From NCBI GenBank assembly GCA_964559075.1, contig CAZLGJ010000123.1:1-7853 (forward strand): a stretch of 7,853 nucleotides of DNA, written 5' to 3'. A program made the translations under genes and the position numbers. The notes below the pieces were generated by a model that saw only the letters and a list, made by a program, of their open reading frames with translations, did not search any database and had not been told where the DNA came from. Source of the DNA: Opacimonas sp964559075 (GTDB lineage: Bacteria; Pseudomonadota; Gammaproteobacteria; Enterobacterales; Alteromonadaceae). This document shows, one piece after another, positions 6,883 through 7,853 of this stretch. Position 1 is the stretch's first letter. The number at the start of each line of letters is the position of its first letter.

Positions 6883-7839
6883 TTAGGCAAACAGCCAAAA
6901 TTGATAGCCGATGAAACAAGCCAATAGCGCAGCACCTTCGAAGCGATTGATGCGCCGCGTTCCGACAAAATTAAAGCTGAAAATCAATAACAACACCGTC
7001 AACCCAAGCATCACGAGCAAATCACGGCCAGCGGCATTGGGATCAATAATACCCGGTGCAATAACAGCTGGCATGCCTAAAACTGCTAATATGTTAAAGA
7101 TGTTGGAACCAATAATGTTGCCCATTGCCAGGTCATCTTCGCCTTTAAGGACACCTGCAATACATGCTGCCAACTCTGGTAAACTAGTGCCGATGGCAAT
7201 AATCGTCAAGCCAATGACTAAATCACTAATACCAAAATGCTTAGCGATAAACACCGCAGAATCGACCAAAAAATGCGCCGACAATGGCAGCATAACCAAG
7301 CCCACGATGACCCACAGCACAGCAGCAGAGGTGCTGACATCAGAGGGGATTTCGAGCTCGTTTTCGTCTACCAATGGATCATTTTTGTCGACTTTAATTG
7401 ATAAATACCCCATGCCGAGCAACACCAGCGCAAACATCACCAATAAAATCACGCCTTCATAGAACAAAAATTGCCCATCATGTAGAAAATACGCTGCAAC
7501 AAGGCAGACAAAAAACAATACAGGAAACTCGCGCTTTAAGGTCGCAGAAGACACCAGCAGGGGTTTAATCAACGCCGTAATCCCCAAAACCATGGCGATA
7601 TTGGTAATGTTGGAGCCGATGGCGTTGCCAATCCCTGTATTGGGCGCGCCATCAAAGGACGCCGTAGCAGAAACGACTATTTCCGGTGCAGAAGAGCCCA
7701 TAGCAACAATCGTTAAGCCAATCATCATGGGTGATACCCCCAAGTTCTTGGCAAGTGCTGACGCACCATATACAAATCGATCTGCACTCCAGCTCAACAC
7801 GAGTAGACCGACCAAAAATATCCCAATTTGAACTAACAC
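6883..7839 (-). CDS. yrbG: Calcium/sodium antiporter, YrbG family (CaCA superfamily)
   Basis: 318-residue inner-membrane cation exchanger (E. coli YrbG 325), predicted to swap Ca2+ against Na+ or protons; the physiological role of YrbG is not settled even in E. coli. It has about ten hydrophobic segments in two inverted halves. The ion-binding alpha repeats are clear: GSSAPEIVVS (48-57, Glu53) with GNAIGSN (71-77), and GTSLPELAA (217-225, Glu222) with GNIIGSN (240-246). A polar cytoplasmic loop near 150-168 joins the halves (KVDKNDPLVDENELEIPSD). The start is GTG: an in-frame TAG stands directly before it (7840-7842) and AAAGG (7844-7848) lies four bases upstream, so the gene cannot begin further out in this frame. 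It leads the visible block; in E. coli its homologue also precedes kdsD. Confidence 0.93.
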   Translation of the reverse strand: MLVQIGIFLVGLLVLSWSADRFVYGASALAKNLGVSPMMIGLTIVAMGSSAPEIVVSATASFDGAPNTGIGNAIGSNITNIAMVLGITALIKPLLVSSATLKREFPVLFFVCLVAAYFLHDGQFLFYEGVILLVMFALVLLGMGYLSIKVDKNDPLVDENELEIPSDVSTSAAVLWVIVGLVMLPLSAHFLVDSAVFIAKHFGISDLVIGLTIIAIGTSLPELAACIAGVLKGEDDLAMGNIIGSNIFNILAVLGMPAVIAPGIIDPNAAGRDLLVMLGLTVLLLIFSFNFVGTRRINRFEGAALLACFIGYQFWLFA

Positions 7840-7853
7840 CTAGCCTTTGCCTT

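Noticed and set aside
6911..7462. 183-codon open frame on the plus strand.
   Set aside because: It lies wholly antisense to the antiporter, whose alpha-repeat motifs are certain; its product is a low-complexity Ala/Lys/Pro/Ser-rich sequence with no recognisable domain or ribosome binding site.
1..7853. Search for -24/-12 sigma-54 sites (TGGCAC-N5-TTGC) on the minus strand.
   Set aside because: By eye no site had both GG and GC elements at the required spacing in a gap or near a gene start; a matrix scan would be needed to be sure.

Overview
The window is one block of eleven genes, all on the minus strand and read from the right edge (7839) to the left edge (19). Reading order: Ca2+/Na+ antiporter (yrbG type), kdsD, kdsC, lptC, lptA, lptB, rpoN, hpf, ptsN, rapZ and npr. 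This is the well-known lpt-rpoN-ptsN neighbourhood of Gammaproteobacteria. The gene set, the short form of HPF, the full-length sigma-54 and the moderate GC content fit a gammaproteobacterium of the Alteromonadales/Vibrionales kind. No single gene lets me name a genus. All eleven reading frames look intact, and I see no mobile element, CRISPR array, tRNA, rRNA or sign of recent transfer.

Right part (about 4188-7839), envelope genes. A cation antiporter is followed by KdsD and KdsC, which make and finish the Kdo sugar of the lipopolysaccharide inner core. LptC, LptA and LptB follow; they are parts of the machine that moves finished LPS to the outer membrane. Junctions are tight from kdsD to lptB: TGATG at kdsD/kdsC, one base between kdsC and lptC, a short gap before lptA, and TAATG at lptA/lptB.

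Left part (19-3408), regulatory genes. rpoN (sigma-54) begins after the largest gap of the window, 54 bases. It is followed by hpf (ribosome hibernation), ptsN (EIIA of the nitrogen PTS), rapZ (glucosamine-6-phosphate sensor and RNase adaptor in enterics) and npr (phosphocarrier of the nitrogen PTS). RapZ and NPr overlap by 17 bases. The PtsP enzyme I that would feed phosphate to NPr and PtsN is not in the window.

No gap exceeds 54 bases, so promoter space inside the block is limited. I see one possible internal promoter, a TATAAT overlapping the lptB stop codon just before rpoN, and no convincing terminator. The main promoter would lie beyond the right edge. I looked for an undescribed system and did not find one. 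The best second looks are the altered RNA-binding residues of RapZ, the candidate rpoN promoter, and a perfect hairpin inside the start of ptsN.
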